From Chromera velia (taxonomy: Eukaryota > Sar > Chromeraceae), in assembly GCA_018398765.1 (NCBI GenBank), contig JAHBMJ010004022.1, forward strand, positions 20,993 to 63,492: 42,500 nucleotides of DNA, in the 5' to 3' direction. The notes under the pieces were generated by a model that saw only the letters and a program-made list of their open reading frames with translations, was not told the DNA's origin and made no database searches. This document shows positions 41,495-42,500 of the stretch, piece after piece. The position numbers were made by a program, and so were the translations under genes. How positions within the stretch are numbered: the first letter of the stretch is position 1; the number at the start of each line of letters is the position of its first letter.

Positions 41495-42500
41495 GAGAGA
41501 CTACGAAGCCCTGGATCCCGACTTTGGCGTCTTCGACCAGATTCTCAAAACTGCGGGGGCAGAGGAATACTGGCACAAACACTCAGTCAGTCAGCCAGGT
41601 AGGCAGACACACAGGCAGATATACAACATTTGTCACAGAGACAGTCTGTCGGGCAGGCAGGCAGCCAGGCAGCCGGTGAGTGAGTGAGTGAGTGAGTGCG
41701 TGAGTTAGTGAGTGCGTGAGTGAGTGAGTGCGTGAGTGAGTGAGTGCGTCAGTTCGTGAGTGAGTGTGTGACTTCGTGAGTGAGTGAGTGAGTGAGTGAG
41801 TGAGTGAGTGACTGAGTGAGTGAGTGAGTGAGTGAGTGAGGGAGAGTGAGTGAGTGAGAGTGAGTGAGTGAGTGAGAGTGAGTGAGTGAGTGAGTGCATC
41901 AGTTCGTGAGTGAGTTTGTGAGTTCGTGAGTGAGTGAGTGAGTGAGTGACTGAGTGACTGAGTGAGTGAGTGAGTGAGTGAGTGGGTGAGTGAGTGAGTG
42001 AGATGGACCATGTTGCACAAGAGGGTCTGAGGGGTTGACCTCCTCTTCCGCTCATTCATTCAGTACACAATTCACGCATCCATCGAGGTGCGCTGCCACG
42101 CTCATCTACCCCCCTCTCCCTTGATGAATCTTCCCACGATCCAACGCTTCCTCCTTTGATTGATTCTTTCATTTGATGTTCGGCGAGACCCTTCTGTACC
42201 TTTTTCTTCTCTGCCCCCGCCTGCTTTGGCTGGACGTCTGCATGGGGATGGAAAATCTCGGGAGGGACAATGGAAGGAGAAAAGAAGAAGAAAAATTATT
42301 GACCCATGCAGACTTGATAATTGACACGTACAGATAGATGCCATTCAGGAGGCATTCGATTCCTTGCGTAGACATGCAGACGTGCATGAATGCATGCATG
42401 AGCTGCTGCAGACCTTTCGAGAACACCTGATAAACACCTGGCTTATCATGAAGACGTGGGGCCAACCCGACGACCTGTCTAGGGCGATGCTATTCCACTC
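41495..42500 (+). CDS. Partial spliced gene, probable DUF6817-like domain protein (right-truncated)
   Basis: Exon 41495-41585 reads RDYEALDPDFGVFDQILKTA then GAEEYWHKHS and ends at the donor TCA/GTCAGTCAG. An exon starting at 42334 after ACGTACAG continues in phase 0 with IDAIQEAFDSLRRHADVHEC, ELLQTFREHLINTWLIMKTW and GQPDDLSRAMLFHS, then runs off the window. The HxxL..T...L..WG.P.D...A.LFHS pattern resembles the DUF6817 family, whose function is not established; I recall the pattern and could not search. The first exon is not fixed: the 41495 exon needs a phase-2 upstream exon. Candidates are 40716-41032 and an 18-nt microexon at 41248-41265 bounded by TTTACATAG and GTAAGT, both phase-compatible. 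Confidence 0.6.
41676..42000 (+). repeat. GTGA microsatellite array in an intron
   Basis: About 325 bp of (GTGA)n on the + strand, with variant units GTGC, GTTA, GTCA and GACT. It lies inside the intron 41586-42333 of the right-hand gene and is again on the sense strand. Minus-strand frames of Thr-His-Ser-Leu are its translation. Confidence 0.95.

Noticed and set aside
41583..42059. Minus-strand ORF rich in Thr-His-Ser-Leu
   Set aside because: Translation of the GTGA array in an intron.

Overview
The window is nuclear DNA from an intron-rich eukaryote. Spliced genes carry GT..AG introns, there are no prokaryotic operon signals, and microsatellites and repeats are abundant. The introns are mostly 0.3-1.5 kb, acceptors are almost always TGCAG, donors fit GTNNGT, and TGCATGC motifs are frequent. 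Together these suggest an alveolate, such as a chromerid alga of the Chromera type or a coccidian relative. That placement is inference; no rRNA or organelle marker is present to confirm it.

Layout. 1-9.4 kb is gene-poor: a possible 3' terminal exon at the left edge, a degenerate 185-bp tandem array, a 2.4-kb segment of broken reading frames between two 260-bp direct repeats, and purine- or pyrimidine-rich filler. A small inverted-repeat element (9.47-9.80 kb) sits just upstream of a two-exon DHHC palmitoyltransferase gene on the + strand (10030-12708). 12.7-17.4 kb is AT-rich repeat territory with a 0.4-kb foldback element, a decayed minus-strand coding region and a pair of 67-bp direct repeats. 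17412-39469 on the minus strand is one very large gene, which I could thread through 37 phase-compatible exons. It encodes a 2,290-residue largest subunit of RNA polymerase I (RPA1/RPA190/POLR1A). A 1.2-kb intergenic region with repeated promoter-like motifs separates it from a divergent + strand ORF with a membrane segment (40716-41171). At the right edge is the start of another spliced + strand gene, probably with a DUF6817-like domain, cut by the window end.

How things fit together. The DHHC gene and the Pol I gene are convergent across the repeat zone. The Pol I gene and the right-hand gene are divergent and may share the motif-rich region between them. The genes show no pathway link: rDNA transcription in the nucleolus, protein S-acylation in membranes, and unknown.

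The most unusual signal is in the introns. Many donors are the first unit of a tetranucleotide run (GTCA, GTGA, GTCG or GTCT repeated) that starts at the splice site and lies on the sense strand. The extreme case is about 1 kb of GTCT repeats in one Pol I intron. The DHHC intron also carries an 84-bp duplication of its own 3' splice site.
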